Assembly: GCF_019285595.1 (NCBI RefSeq)
Contig: NZ_CP079094.1
Span: forward strand, 682,001 to 746,000
Direction of reading: 5' to 3'
Source of the DNA: Rickettsiella endosymbiont of Dermanyssus gallinae
GTDB taxonomy: Bacteria; Pseudomonadota; Gammaproteobacteria; Diplorickettsiales; Diplorickettsiaceae
Length of the DNA stretch: 64,000 bases
Shown here: one piece after another, positions 26,319-36,327 of the stretch
Position numbering within the stretch: position 1 is the first letter of the stretch
Layout of the letters: every line of letters begins with the position of its first letter
The notes under the pieces: generated by a model
What the model was told of the DNA's origin: nothing
What the model saw: only the letters and a program-made list of their open reading frames with translations
Databases searched by the model: none
Translations under genes and position numbers: made by a program

Positions 26319-28187
26319 TTATTGGGCAGCATAATATCGTTTTGTTTGTGATAGGGCACTTAATATAGTTTCCATGGGTAGTTGATCATGAGCTAGTATT
26401 TTTGCGTGCATATCCTGAACTTGAAAATAACCTGAAGGGTAAATGCTAATAATATGCTTATCTTTGATAATGCCTAAATTAGTATAGCTATGTAAGAGTA
26501 AATAAGGGCGCTTTTTCTGGTCAAATAATGATTGGCCGATACTGTAATCATCCGTAGGGTTTTGGCATCCAAAGAGGCGCTTTAAAATAGTGGGCACGAT
26601 ATCGTAATGGGTGGTGCGATGCTTAATCACAGCCGGTTTTTGGCCTGGCCAATGTATGATTAAAGGCGTTTGTGTTTGATAGTGAGTGAAGTTGCTCGCA
26701 TGTCCCCAGTAACCTAGATGGTTATCATTAAATTCATTCCCATGATCACCGGTGATTACAACAATTGTGTTGTCGAGTAAATGTTGTTTTTTAAGTAATG
26801 CTAAGTCTTGCCCTACCAATTCGTCAATATAATACAAGGCATTTTTATAGCGATTAAAAGTGGGCATTGGATCGGTATGGTTGGTGTAGGTCAGACGATC
26901 GCAGACACTAATACTCGGTTGAAATGGATTTTCTGGGCTCTTTCCATAACAGAAGCTATGTGCTGCGTCATAGAATAGAAAGCTGAAAAAAGGCGATGAG
27001 CTGTTGTGGCTAACAAATTGTTTAAACTCGTTGGTGATGCGTTCGTCTCTCTGCGGAGGAAAATCACCGGGCGTTATGGTTTGTAAATTTTTTATCTGGC
27101 TAAAGACGTTTTGATTAAAGGCCGGTGCTAGTAAGGTTGCGCTAGCAAAAACACCGGTATGGTAACCTTCATCTAAAAGTTTATTGATGAATACAGGGCT
27201 TTTATGTTCGTTAATCGTAGCGGTCCAGTACGTAGCGGGTAGGCTATAGAATAATGAGAAAATACCGGGTTGTGTGCCGTTGCCGCCACTAAAATGCTGC
27301 TGAAACTGCCAGCTTTCTTGTGCAAAACGATAAATATTCGGTGTATTAACCGCATTCATCATATCGAATCGCCAGGTATCAATAAGTATAAAGACGATAT
27401 TCAGCGGCTTTTGAGTGGTTTTATAGATTAAAGGGTGAAGGGGATAATTTAATTTTGCATTGGTATGATTAATTTCCACAAAATCCTGTCGATATAGACT
27501 TTCTAGTGCCGGCAATCTATTTCCAGGTAAAAATTTAGCGAGAATCTCATAGTAAAGTGGAATGGTATAGGCTTGTTGATTCAACGATAAGGAGCCTGAA
27601 AAAGGCACAATCAAGGCTAACATGTAGTAGGAAAATAAGAGACACCCTATTAAAGAAAGCGGATATTTCGAACGAAAGGGCTTGGTGCTACATTTTTTCC
27701 ATATCAATATGGCTAAGCCTACTTCTAAACCGAGTAGAAAGAGGGACAGCAATCCAGTCGTAAGCCATTCTAGCCAAGATAGATCAAAGACTTCAGTGGC
27801 TTGGCCGCTGGTGAGTAAATTCCATAGGATCCCATTTAAGTGAAAACGGTATTGGCTAAATACAAAGGTATCTAGGCAAAGTAGCCACGTGATTAAAAAC
27901 GCAAGGATCACTGAGCTAGTAAAAACCAGGTATTTTTTTGGGTATATAAATACGAGTAGGGTTGGTAAAGCAGCGGCTAAGCAGGCAAATAGGCCCAATT
28001 GACCAAAATAGGCGCTCAGTAAAAATAGCCAGGCAATAAACTGATTAACGACGGTAGACGTAGATAAATGAAAAGGAAGGATGACGGCGAAATAGTGTAG
28101 TCCTATCACCCAGAATAAAATAGCGTTACCGACAAAAAACCAGAATATCCAGTTTATATAAGCTTTCTTGATAGCCGAAGAAGCCAT
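26319..28187 (-). CDS. yejM: Inner-membrane sulfatase-fold protein, PbgA/YejM (LapC) type
   Basis: PbgA/YejM senses periplasmic LPS and controls LpxC proteolysis in enterobacteria. The 622-aa product has about five N-terminal membrane segments (DUF3413 region, residues 1-200) and a periplasmic alkaline-phosphatase-fold domain with DTWRFDMM, HFSGGNGTQPGIFSLFY and GDHGNEFND. Length and layout match YejM. A true phosphoethanolamine transferase would have a different N-terminal domain and conserved metal ligands. The gene stands alone and starts at 28187. Confidence 0.82.
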   Translation of the reverse strand: MASSAIKKAYINWIFWFFVGNAILFWVIGLHYFAVILPFHLSTSTVVNQFIAWLFLLSAYFGQLGLFACLAAALPTLLVFIYPKKYLVFTSSVILAFLITWLLCLDTFVFSQYRFHLNGILWNLLTSGQATEVFDLSWLEWLTTGLLSLFLLGLEVGLAILIWKKCSTKPFRSKYPLSLIGCLLFSYYMLALIVPFSGSLSLNQQAYTIPLYYEILAKFLPGNRLPALESLYRQDFVEINHTNAKLNYPLHPLIYKTTQKPLNIVFILIDTWRFDMMNAVNTPNIYRFAQESWQFQQHFSGGNGTQPGIFSLFYSLPATYWTATINEHKSPVFINKLLDEGYHTGVFASATLLAPAFNQNVFSQIKNLQTITPGDFPPQRDERITNEFKQFVSHNSSSPFFSFLFYDAAHSFCYGKSPENPFQPSISVCDRLTYTNHTDPMPTFNRYKNALYYIDELVGQDLALLKKQHLLDNTIVVITGDHGNEFNDNHLGYWGHASNFTHYQTQTPLIIHWPGQKPAVIKHRTTHYDIVPTILKRLFGCQNPTDDYSIGQSLFDQKKRPYLLLHSYTNLGIIKDKHIISIYPSGYFQVQDMHAKILAHDQLPMETILSALSQTKRYYAAQ

Positions 28188-28254
28188 TGTTTTTTATTTT
28201 TATTGTTATTTTTTATAAGAAAGAAGCTGAAGCTAATTAGACATTCATATCTGG

Positions 28255-28569
28255 TTATGCAAGATCATATTGTTTTAATTTTTTACGCAGCGTGCCTCGG
28301 CTAATCCCAAGCAATTTTGCTGCTTTGGTTTGGTTGCCTCGGGTTTGTTGTAACACAATTTCTAGTAACGGGTATTCAACCTCACTTAAAACGAGTCCAT
28401 AAAGATCCAGTTTAGGCGGTGTAGAAGACAAGTTATTTTCAGTAGTTAAGTGTGAAAAATAATTTTCTAATGCCCGCTTAACGTAAGTTTTTAATGGTTG
28501 TTGGGCGGTATCCGTGCTAGGACTAGCTTGAATGGATAGAACGGGCAGTTGATCAATTGCATTTTGCAT
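28255..28569 (-). CDS. fis: Fis family DNA-binding protein
   Basis: Fis is a small nucleoid-associated dimer acting in rRNA transcription and recombination. The 104-aa product ends in the Fis helix-turn-helix: [20 protein letters not shown], then [19 protein letters not shown]. The length fits the family (98 aa in E. coli), and the N terminus is variable as usual. The usual dusB partner is not adjacent. It might be one of several Fis paralogs, as in Legionella. Confidence 0.85.
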   Translation of the reverse strand: MQNAIDQLPVLSIQASPSTDTAQQPLKTYVKRALENYFSHLTTENNLSSTPPKLDLYGLVLSEVEYPLLEIVLQQTRGNQTKAAKLLGISRGTLRKKLKQYDLA

Positions 28570-28907
28570 ATACAGTATCCTTTGAATCTTGACTAGGCCA
28601 GAGGAGTTCCCATGATATAGTAGGGGCGGTGTGGCGACAAGCGTATTATAGCAACCATTTTAATTTTTTTAGGGATTCTGTGAAGAAGTTTGGGCATTAA
28701 GCCCAAGATTTTAAAGCTTTAGTGCTAGAGCGCTTGGAAAGTAGGGTTGAGATTTTTATAAAATTACTGTGTTTTTCATTATTATTTCATTGATCGGCTA
28801 GAAAAATCTTGGGAAAAGGACTATCTATTTAAGGATAATAAATCCGGCTTGGGGTTTTCACGATTCAACAGATTTTCTAGGTTGTTGCTTATCTGAGAGG
28901 GTGTATT
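28570..28907. other. Divergent intergenic region between fis and dsbD
   Basis: About 340 bases that must hold the promoters of both divergent genes. No coding frame, tRNA-like fold or strong hairpin is visible. An AGAGGG ribosome site for dsbD lies at 28896-28901. Confidence 0.5.
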
Positions 28908-30485
28908 TTGTTATTTTTTTCTAAACTCATCAAAATTTTCGTGTTAGGTTTACTATTAGGCGGGGTATTCGCTCCCTCTTATGCAGACCAACCCCTACCG
29001 GTGGAACAGGTTTTTCAAGTAACAACGAAGCAACTGGATGCTGAAACTATCTCAGTTCACTTGGCCATCAAGCCGGGCTACTATCTTTATCGTGAAAAAA
29101 TTCATTTTGAAAGCGATCAGCCTATAAAGCCTGTGGTTTTACCGCCGGGTATCCCTAAACAGAATAAATTTCTCAATAAATATCAAGTATATCAAAGTGG
29201 AACGACCGTCTTACTGAAGTTTCTTCATCCTTTAAAAAATACTTTAAAGCTCAGTATCCATTACCAGGGCTGTGCGGCGGCCGGTTTTTGCTATCCGCCG
29301 GTTACTCAGCAGCTTACTTTGTCAGTGCAGAAGGGAGTAGGCAGTAGCTCATTGCCAGCGAAGGGCGAGCAAGGCAAAGCTATGCGCTTGTTAGCCAGTC
29401 ATAATATTGGCTTAATTTTATTAGGTTTTTTTGGCTTTGGGTTATTATTATCACTAACGCCTTGTGTTCTCCCCCTGATCCCCGTGCTATCCGCCATTAT
29501 TTTAGGCCAGAAACAACAATTAACGACGCTGAAAGCATTTAGCTTATCTTTAACCTACGTGCTAGCGATGGCGTTAACGTATGCGCTGGCGGGTGTTTTT
29601 GCCGGGTTGGCCGGTAGCTATTTGCAATCGTTTCTACAAAGTCCGTGGGTTATTATTTTTGTTAGCTTAATGTTTGTATTGCTGGCTGTTTCTTTATTTG
29701 GTTTTTATGAGTTACAGCTTCCCGCCAGTTGGCAGGAGAAACTAAATAATTTAACCAATCGTCAACAGGGGGGGGATTATTGGGGTGTCGCCTTGATGGG
29801 TTGTTTGTCCACCTTGGTTATCTCGCCTTGTATCACTGCGCCTTTAGTCGGTGTGTTGACGTATATTGGTAATACCGGTAATGCCGTTTTAGGTGGTTTT
29901 GCGTTGTTTATTTTGGGCTTGGGTTCGGGTGTGCCCTTATTGATTATTGGTACTTCCGCTGGGAAATGGTTGCCGAAATCAGGCCCTTGGATGAATGGTG
30001 TGAAAATAGTATTGGGAATTATGATGTTAATCATGGCGGGCTGGTTATTATTACGCATTGTTCCGCCAAATTTACAGCCTTTTAATTTATTTAAATCAAA
30101 TCAAGTCGCCGTGAATGGCAATTTTCAGGCGGTAAAAGGTATTCCGGATCTCAATCGAGCGTTGATTAAAGCGAAGCAGGAAAATAAACCGGTATTATTA
30201 GATTTTTATGCGAACTGGTGTATCTCGTGCAAAGAAATGGAGCATGCGGTATTTCCTGAGGCGCAGGTGAAATCGTTGTTATCGCGTTTTATCGTATTGC
30301 GTGCGGATGTCACGGCAAATGATGCCGTTGATAAAGCCTTAGAGAAAAAGTTTAATGTGATTGCACCACCGACTTTTTTGTTTTTTACGCCAGATGGTAA
30401 AGAGTTAAATGCGCAAAGAATCGTTGGCCAAGTAGGTCATGAAGCGTTTGCTAAGCATTTGCAGCAGGTTTTATCCGCTAAATAG
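28908..30485 (+). CDS. dsbD: Thiol:disulfide interchange protein DsbD
   Basis: DsbD passes electrons from cytoplasmic thioredoxin through the membrane to periplasmic isomerases. The 525-aa product shows a signal peptide, a DsbD-alpha domain with GCAAAGFCYPP cysteines, an eight-helix CcdA-like core with LTPCVLPLIPV and VISPCITAP, and a C-terminal thioredoxin domain with NWCISCKEME. All six redox Cys are present. The start is TTG at 28908, after an AGAGGG ribosome site. A run of eight G residues lies at 29768-29775 within the coding sequence. Confidence 0.93.
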   Translation: MLFFSKLIKIFVLGLLLGGVFAPSYADQPLPVEQVFQVTTKQLDAETISVHLAIKPGYYLYREKIHFESDQPIKPVVLPPGIPKQNKFLNKYQVYQSGTTVLLKFLHPLKNTLKLSIHYQGCAAAGFCYPPVTQQLTLSVQKGVGSSSLPAKGEQGKAMRLLASHNIGLILLGFFGFGLLLSLTPCVLPLIPVLSAIILGQKQQLTTLKAFSLSLTYVLAMALTYALAGVFAGLAGSYLQSFLQSPWVIIFVSLMFVLLAVSLFGFYELQLPASWQEKLNNLTNRQQGGDYWGVALMGCLSTLVISPCITAPLVGVLTYIGNTGNAVLGGFALFILGLGSGVPLLIIGTSAGKWLPKSGPWMNGVKIVLGIMMLIMAGWLLLRIVPPNLQPFNLFKSNQVAVNGNFQAVKGIPDLNRALIKAKQENKPVLLDFYANWCISCKEMEHAVFPEAQVKSLLSRFIVLRADVTANDAVDKALEKKFNVIAPPTFLFFTPDGKELNAQRIVGQVGHEAFAKHLQQVLSAK

Positions 30486-30508
30486 CGTTGTTTGATGCGC
30501 GGCTAAAT

Positions 30509-31429
30509 TCAGGGCGCTGGTTGAAGGCGTCTGTTTTTGGGTAGTTGTATTAAAATAACGCCGAATAAGATCGTAATAATGCCTAAGCCTTCTGTCCATT
30601 GCGGGCGATTGTGGAAAAAAATAAAATCCCACAGTATCGCCATAATAGGAACTATATACATGACTGCGCTGGCTCGAACAGCATCCCATTCTCGAATCAG
30701 ATGATAGTAAATAATCCAAGCCAAGGCGGTAGAGAATAAGCCCATATAAATGCTGGCTACCCAGAGTAAAGGCGTATGAAGCAGCACGATTTTGCTCGGT
30801 AAATTTTCAAAGCAAAGCGAAGCCAGGATTAAAAAAACTAAGCTGGCCCAATGTTGATGATAGATATTGGCATAAAAATCTAATTTTATTTTGCCAGATA
30901 ACATACGTTGATTGAGTAAGTTTCCTATCGCATAGCTAACCGCCATGAACAGTACGGATATCGTACCTAATAAATAGGAAGGCGTATGGTTAAAGTGCAG
31001 CATGGGCCAAAAGATAATACAAATACCTAATAAGCCAATGGATAAACCGATGCCTTTCAAAGCCGAAAAGTTTCTGGTTTTAGGCGAGGTTAGGCTAAAT
31101 AATAAGGTCCAGATAGGGACGGTTCCATTTAATATACCGGCTAAACCGGATGAAATATGTTGTTCGCCCCAGAATAAAAAGGAGAATGGAATCCCCTGTG
31201 AGAAAAGTCCCATAATCCAAATGCGCCAACGAGTGGAAAAAGGCGCGGATACCTTTTTCCTTAAGCAACACAACATAATGATAAGGAAAAATAAGGCCAA
31301 ACCAACGCGTAGCGCCGCGCCAAAAAAAGGCGGAACGGTGCTTACTACTTCTTTAATAGCGACAAATGAACCACCCCAAAATGAGGCCAGTAAGAAAAAC
31401 CAAAGATAATTAAGGTGTTTATTCGACAT
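30509..31429 (-). CDS. EamA-family drug/metabolite transporter
   Basis: The 306-aa product has ten hydrophobic segments in two EamA repeats, with the family pattern LLASFWGGSFVAIKEVV at the start and SALAW-like stretch STALAWIIYYHLIREW in the second half. Members export amino acids, metabolites or drugs; the substrate cannot be read from sequence. It begins four bases after the parC stop and is likely co-transcribed with it; its 3' end is convergent with dsbD. Confidence 0.82.
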   Translation of the reverse strand: MSNKHLNYLWFFLLASFWGGSFVAIKEVVSTVPPFFGAALRVGLALFFLIIMLCCLRKKVSAPFSTRWRIWIMGLFSQGIPFSFLFWGEQHISSGLAGILNGTVPIWTLLFSLTSPKTRNFSALKGIGLSIGLLGICIIFWPMLHFNHTPSYLLGTISVLFMAVSYAIGNLLNQRMLSGKIKLDFYANIYHQHWASLVFLILASLCFENLPSKIVLLHTPLLWVASIYMGLFSTALAWIIYYHLIREWDAVRASAVMYIVPIMAILWDFIFFHNRPQWTEGLGIITILFGVILIQLPKNRRLQPAP

Positions 31430-31433
31430 AAAA

Positions 31434-33692
31434 TTAACTTGTATGAACGGCTAGCCGATCAAGCTTTTGTAAACCGCGTGGTAGTTTGTGACCTCGTTGT
31501 CCACGTTTTCCTCGGTAATGGGCTAAGTCCGACGCTTTTAAGGTGACTTGTCGTTTTCCTGCAATGATATCCAGTGAACTATTTTTTGTAGGTAATACAG
31601 CGATATCAATGACAAATTCTTCACGTTGTTCTAATTTTTCCGTGGGTATTTGTATTATTTTATTTCCTTTGCCTCGAGCTAAAATCGGTAACTCCTTGGC
31701 AGCAATAATTAATAAGTAACCGCTGTTTGTCGCGATGGCAAGATAGTTGTCTTCAAGATTGTCTATCCTTCGTGGTTGTAGTACCTGACTTTGTGTAGGT
31801 AATTTTAATAGGTTTTTTCCATTACGGTTTTTAGAATAAAGCTCGCTGATTTGTGTGATAAATCCGTAACCCGCATCCGATGCGACTAAAATAGATTGTT
31901 CAGGGTTACCCGTAATCATGGCTTGGAAACTAGCACCGGGAGCAGGATTAAAGCGACTGGTTAAGGGTTCACCGCTGCTACGTGCAGAAGGAAGGGTATG
32001 AATAGAGGTTGAATAACTGCGTCCTGTTGAATCGATGAAGGCAACGAGTTGGTTATTACGGCCTGGAATGGCCATTTTAAGTGAGTCGCCGGTTTTGAAA
32101 TTTAAACCGCTGACATCAAAGTCATGACCTTTGGCGGCACGTATCCAGCCGCGTGTAGAAAGAATAACGGTGATGGGTTCGGAGGGGATAATTTCTGTTT
32201 TCTGCATGGCTTGAGCGGCGCTGCGCTGCACGAGCTTTGAGCGGCGTTCATCACCATATAGTTTTGCGTCCTTTTGTAATTCATCGCGAATAAGACGTTT
32301 TAATTTTGCGTTAGAAGCCAGGATTTTTTCTAATTCATCGCGTTCAGTCGCCAGGTTTTTTTGTTCCGTGCGTAGCTTAATTTCTTCAAGTTTAGCCAGT
32401 TGACGTAAACGTATTTCTAAAATGGCATCGGCTTGTAGCTCACTTAATTTAAAGCGTTTAATTAATTGTGCTTTGGGGTCGTCATGTTGTCGAATAATTT
32501 TAATGACTTCATCGATATGAAGGTAAACGATCAGAAAACCTTCCAATAAATGCAGTCGATTTAAAATCTTGTCTAAACGAAATTCTAAACGTTTACGAAC
32601 GGTCTGTTGCCTATAGTCTAGCCATTCTTTTAAAATGGTTAACAGATTTTTGACGTGAGGACGGCCATCAAGGCCGATCATATTGAGATTAATGCGGTAG
32701 CTACGTTCTAAATCGGTGCTTACAAATAAATGACTCATTAAGGCTTCGGTATCTACACGATTTGAGCGTGGCGTAATCACCAGGCGGGTTGGGTTTTCAT
32801 GGTCCGATTCATCACGTAAATCTTCGATGAGCGAAAGTTTTTTCTCACGTATTTGTTCGGCAATTTGTTCAATAATTTTTGCACCGGATACTTGATAAGG
32901 TAAAGCGGTAATAATAAGTTGTCCGTTTTCTTCCTTATAAACAGCACGTGCACGTACAGCGCCTTGGCCTTGTTGGTACATTTTACGAATTTCATCGGCG
33001 GGCGTAATGATTTCAGCGGTGGTTGGAAAATCAGGTCCTTGAATATGATCAAAAAGATCCTTCAGTGTTGTTTTTGGATCATCGAGTAAACGAATACAGG
33101 CACTGACGATTTCTCTAAGATTATGTGGAGGAATATCGGTTGCCATCCCTACCGCAATACCCGCTGCACCATTTAAAAGGATATTGGGTAACCGGGCCGG
33201 TAAAAGATGCGGTTCATCTAAGGTCGCATCAAAATTAGGTACCCAATCAACCGTACCATCCGCGAGTTCGGAGAGTAAGGCTTGTGCATATTGCGTGAGC
33301 CGCGATTCGGTGTAACGCATCGCGGCAAACGATTTAGGATCATCTTGCGAGCCCCAATTGCCTTGACCATCAACCAATGGATAACGATAGGAAAAAGATT
33401 GCGCCATTAATACCATGGCTTCATAACAGGCGACATCACTGTGTGGATGGAATTTACCGAGTACATCACCCACGGTTCGCGCTGATTTTTTATATTTTGC
33501 TACAGCGGTTAACCCTAATTCCGACATGGCGTAAACAATACGGCGTTGTACCGGTTTTAGACCATCACCGATATGCGGTAATGCCCGGTCAAGGATGACA
33601 TACATGGAATAATCAAGATACGCTTTTTCAGTAAAAACACGTAAGGGTTGATGTTCTGTGGTAGATAATTCAGTTGTTTTAGTCTTGGCCAT
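31434..33692 (-). CDS. parC: DNA topoisomerase IV subunit A
   Basis: ParC cuts and rejoins DNA to decatenate daughter chromosomes with ParE. The 752-aa product contains the winged-helix region with [21 protein letters not shown] with the catalytic Tyr, a coiled-coil gate and a beta-propeller-like C-terminal domain; length matches E. coli ParC (752). The quinolone-determining segment reads [11 protein letters not shown], with Val where E. coli has Ser80. No gyrA-type GyrA box was seen. It leads an operon with the transporter gene. Confidence 0.95.
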   Translation of the reverse strand: MAKTKTTELSTTEHQPLRVFTEKAYLDYSMYVILDRALPHIGDGLKPVQRRIVYAMSELGLTAVAKYKKSARTVGDVLGKFHPHSDVACYEAMVLMAQSFSYRYPLVDGQGNWGSQDDPKSFAAMRYTESRLTQYAQALLSELADGTVDWVPNFDATLDEPHLLPARLPNILLNGAAGIAVGMATDIPPHNLREIVSACIRLLDDPKTTLKDLFDHIQGPDFPTTAEIITPADEIRKMYQQGQGAVRARAVYKEENGQLIITALPYQVSGAKIIEQIAEQIREKKLSLIEDLRDESDHENPTRLVITPRSNRVDTEALMSHLFVSTDLERSYRINLNMIGLDGRPHVKNLLTILKEWLDYRQQTVRKRLEFRLDKILNRLHLLEGFLIVYLHIDEVIKIIRQHDDPKAQLIKRFKLSELQADAILEIRLRQLAKLEEIKLRTEQKNLATERDELEKILASNAKLKRLIRDELQKDAKLYGDERRSKLVQRSAAQAMQKTEIIPSEPITVILSTRGWIRAAKGHDFDVSGLNFKTGDSLKMAIPGRNNQLVAFIDSTGRSYSTSIHTLPSARSSGEPLTSRFNPAPGASFQAMITGNPEQSILVASDAGYGFITQISELYSKNRNGKNLLKLPTQSQVLQPRRIDNLEDNYLAIATNSGYLLIIAAKELPILARGKGNKIIQIPTEKLEQREEFVIDIAVLPTKNSSLDIIAGKRQVTLKASDLAHYRGKRGQRGHKLPRGLQKLDRLAVHTS

Positions 33693-33816
33693 GGCTGAGC
33701 CCCGTTAGAAGGATGGATTCGGTCCAAATCATAAGTGAATGCAGTATAAGATGCTGAATAGATTTTACAACACTTGGTTTTTTCATAGCACTTTCTTTAA
33801 AGAAGTTCATCATTTA

Positions 33817-34410
33817 TTAATTAAATTCATACCCTAAACTGAATAAATGTTTTACGTCTATACCTTGATTGGGCGGTAGTAGATGTGCATTTGAATAGTG
33901 TACATAGTGGTAGCTTAATGACCAGACTTGGCTTGCTTTCCAGCGTAATCCTATGCCAAGTAAGTCCTGGAAGGCAAATTGACCGCCTAGGTTTCGATGT
34001 CCGAAGTGATTATTGGACAATAGGCTAGCCCCTATCCCCAACTCTAAATAGGGTTGGGCATATAGAAAGCAATATTTTCGAGTTTGTAATCGGATGACCG
34101 GTGAGGCGGCGATAATGGAAATATGGCGCGGTTGATTCGCTAGCGGCGGGTGGTTTGCCCAATTGGCCAAGCTCAAATCCCAGTAGCCGGTAAAGTTGAG
34201 GGCTGATTCTGGAAACCCTACAAAGGGCCAAAAATCTTGTAGCGCTATTCTATAGCCGTTTACATGGTCAGGTTTCCCTGTTCCATAAGAAAGGCTTAAT
34301 CCGGGTTTGAAGGCAAAGGCTTTTTTAGGGTAAAAATAAACAAAAATAAGGCTGAGGATTAAGCCGCAAAGGCGGAGTTTTTTATTTGTATACAAGCTTG
34401 TTTTTATCAA
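33817..34410 (-). CDS. pagL: Outer-membrane lipid A 3-O-deacylase, PagL-like
   Basis: PagL removes the 3-position acyl chain of lipid A in the outer membrane. The 197-aa product has a signal peptide ending AFA, and alternating beta strands with terminal Phe/Tyr-Asn (SLGYEFN), as in eight-stranded barrels. The segment YHYVHYSNAHLLPPNQGID matches the PagL catalytic His-x-Ser-Asn-Ala motif. The Glu of the triad is not obvious by eye. Modified lipid A would lower host TLR4 signalling. Confidence 0.72.
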   Translation of the reverse strand: MIKTSLYTNKKLRLCGLILSLIFVYFYPKKAFAFKPGLSLSYGTGKPDHVNGYRIALQDFWPFVGFPESALNFTGYWDLSLANWANHPPLANQPRHISIIAASPVIRLQTRKYCFLYAQPYLELGIGASLLSNNHFGHRNLGGQFAFQDLLGIGLRWKASQVWSLSYHYVHYSNAHLLPPNQGIDVKHLFSLGYEFN

Positions 34411-34457
34411 AATAGACCTGTCCTTTTGCCTAAATGAGTTTTTATCACACAGACGCT

Positions 34458-34485
34458 GCCTGGGGGCCGTTCCAGGCGATTTTTT
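34458..34485 (+). terminator. Hairpin with T-run upstream of rpmE
   Basis: GCCTGG (34458-34463) pairs with CCAGGC (34472-34477), followed by GA and six T. It is terminator-shaped on the plus strand although no plus-strand gene precedes it, so it may be an attenuator of a leader or simply protect rpmE from upstream transcription. Confidence 0.45.
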
Positions 34486-34590
34486 GTCAAAAAAATGCTT
34501 ACTTTTTAGCGCTTTAAGCGCTTTATATCTGAATTTAGCTCCGATGAGAAGACTTTTTGCTAACGCAAAATTTTGTTTTGCAGTTCCTTC

Positions 34591-34599
34591 TGTTATAAT
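34591..34599 (+). promoter_or_regulatory. Extended -10 promoter of rpmE
   Basis: TGTTATAAT is a perfect extended -10 element 38 bases upstream of the rpmE start. The -35 region (TTTTGT, 34571-34576, 17-base spacing) is weak, as common for extended -10 promoters. Confidence 0.6.
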
Positions 34600-34636
34600 G
34601 CCGCCCTAATTTGTTTTCAAGGGATATAAAAATTAT

Positions 34637-34891
34637 ATGCAACAAGATATCCATCCAGGTTATGAAGTGGTTACGGTAACGTGTAGCTGTGGCAATAGCT
34701 TTAAAACTCGCTCCACCTTAGGCGATGCAAATCTTTCTATAGAGGTTTGTGCGAAATGCCATCCTTTTTATACGGGTAAGCAAAAGATCGTTGACTCCAG
34801 TGGACGTATTGATAAATTTAAACAGAAGTACGGCAATCGTTCCTCTAAAGCGTCTTCTGCTAAGTCCAGTGATACAGCAGAAGTTGCTTAA
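34637..34891 (+). CDS. rpmE: 50S ribosomal protein L31 (zinc-binding form)
   Basis: L31 bridges the ribosomal subunits. The 84-aa product begins [10 protein letters not shown] and has the zinc ligands CSCG and CAKC, identifying the Cys-containing RpmE form rather than the YkgM type. The C-terminal tail is extended, basic and Ser-rich. The gene has its own promoter and a following hairpin. Confidence 0.93.
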   Translation: MQQDIHPGYEVVTVTCSCGNSFKTRSTLGDANLSIEVCAKCHPFYTGKQKIVDSSGRIDKFKQKYGNRSSKASSAKSSDTAEVA

Positions 34892-34925
34892 TCTCTTATC
34901 ATTTCATTGAATCGGCTTGCTTCTG

Positions 34926-34954
34926 AATTAAGCGCTTACATTAGGCGCTTAATT
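34926..34954. terminator. Hairpin terminator after rpmE
   Basis: AATTAAGCGC (34926-34935) pairs perfectly with GCGCTTAATT (34945-34954) around a nine-base loop. Only a short T run follows, so termination may be partial. It lies between rpmE and the MFS gene. Confidence 0.55.
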
Positions 34955-35006
34955 TAGGGACAAAGCTAGCCTAATTTACTAATTATTATAACGGTGGGGT
35001 AGATTT

Positions 35007-36272
35007 ATGCCGAAAAAACCTATTAGCATATTTCCTTGGTTAGTATGTGGTTTAGGGGCCCTTTTCTACTGTTATGAATATTTTTTGCGAATCTTACCGA
35101 GTGTGATGACGGAAGATTTGCTAAAAATGTTTAGTATCGGTGGGGTTGCCTTTGGTAACTTAGTGGCCTTCTACTATTACGCTTATACACCGATGCAATT
35201 GCCCGTCGGGATTATGATGGACCGATTCGGTCCGCGTAAATTGTTGGTATTTGCATCCTTAGTCTGTGCCTTGGGTACTTATTTATTTGCTCACCATTAT
35301 TTGCCTACGGCACAAGTCGGTCGTTTTTTAGTCGGATTTGGTTCTGCGTTTGCCTTTGTAGGTGTTCTAAAACTCGCTTCCCTTTGGTTCCCCCCCTCGC
35401 GTTTTGCTTTCATTGCCGGTATGGCTACCTCACTCGGTATGATTGGGGCGATGATCGGTGATATCACATTATCAAAGCTAGTCGTTTCTATAGGTTCTAA
35501 CACCACACTCTATCTTGCCGCTGTGGTCGGTGTGGTTTTAACTGTCGCCATGTGGCTGGTAATTCCAGAAACGAAAGCCGTTAAAACAGCCGCGGCGTCT
35601 GCATCATCTAAATTAAGCTATAGAGAATTTTTTCAGGCGGTTTTTAAGCTCTGTAAAAATCCGCAAATGTGGTTGATTGGTGTAATAGGAAGTCTTTTAT
35701 ATTTATCACTTTCTGGGTTTGCAGAAGTTTGGGGTATACCTTATTTGATACGCGTGTACGGCTTATCAAACGTCTCGGCAGCAACGGCTATTTCCTTTGT
35801 ATTTCTAGGTTGGGCGATAGGGAGTCCGCTGGTGGGTTGGATCTCAGATAAAATGGGTAATCGACGTTATCCGATTATTCTAGGTGCTTTATTAGGCTCG
35901 ATATTGTTTTCTTTGATTATTTATTTCCCTAGTATGTCCACCCATTACCTGAAACTATTACTTTTTACGTTTGGTGTGTGTAGTTCAACGCAGATTATTG
36001 TTTTTCCGATTGCAAGAGAACTTAACGTAGTGGCTTTGGCGGGAACAGCGATTGCGGTGATTAATTCTTTAGTCATGTTAAGCGGCGCATTATCACAGCC
36101 TTTGATAGGAAAAGTGTTGGATGTTTTAACCGGCGTGCATGTAAAAGGCAATTTAATGGCATTTTCAACGACAAGCTTTCAGCATGCGCTGAGTATTATT
36201 CCTATTGCATTTGTTCTTGCAGCAGTACTGACACTTTTTGTCAAAGAGACACGCGGTACTATCGCCAAATGA
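35007..36272 (+). CDS. Major facilitator superfamily transporter
   Basis: The 421-aa product has twelve hydrophobic segments. The loop 2-3 motif GIMMDRFGPRK and the equivalent loop 8-9 motif GWISDKMGNRRYP are typical MFS signatures. The opening WLVCGLGALFYCYEYFLRIL is common in a Legionellales group of MFS proteins of unknown substrate, some nutrient importers of intracellular species. It starts with ATG after GGTGGGG and ends before a REP-like hairpin, convergent with the aminotransferase gene. Confidence 0.85.
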   Translation: MPKKPISIFPWLVCGLGALFYCYEYFLRILPSVMTEDLLKMFSIGGVAFGNLVAFYYYAYTPMQLPVGIMMDRFGPRKLLVFASLVCALGTYLFAHHYLPTAQVGRFLVGFGSAFAFVGVLKLASLWFPPSRFAFIAGMATSLGMIGAMIGDITLSKLVVSIGSNTTLYLAAVVGVVLTVAMWLVIPETKAVKTAAASASSKLSYREFFQAVFKLCKNPQMWLIGVIGSLLYLSLSGFAEVWGIPYLIRVYGLSNVSAATAISFVFLGWAIGSPLVGWISDKMGNRRYPIILGALLGSILFSLIIYFPSMSTHYLKLLLFTFGVCSSTQIIVFPIARELNVVALAGTAIAVINSLVMLSGALSQPLIGKVLDVLTGVHVKGNLMAFSTTSFQHALSIIPIAFVLAAVLTLFVKETRGTIAK

Positions 36273-36281
36273 TAAAAAATT

Positions 36282-36315
36282 CGTCATTGCGAGTGCAGAG
36301 TGGCAATCGCAATGA
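36282..36315. repeat. REP-like hairpin with CGTCATTGCGAG
   Basis: CGTCATTGCGAG (36282-36293) begins a hairpin closed by TCGCAATGA (36307-36315). The same word occurs inverted at 54259-54272. It lies between convergent genes and may serve as terminator for both. The motif is a well-known repeat theme in several intracellular bacteria; its mobility mechanism is unknown here. Confidence 0.5.
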
Positions 36316-36327
36316 TTAGTAGGCTTT

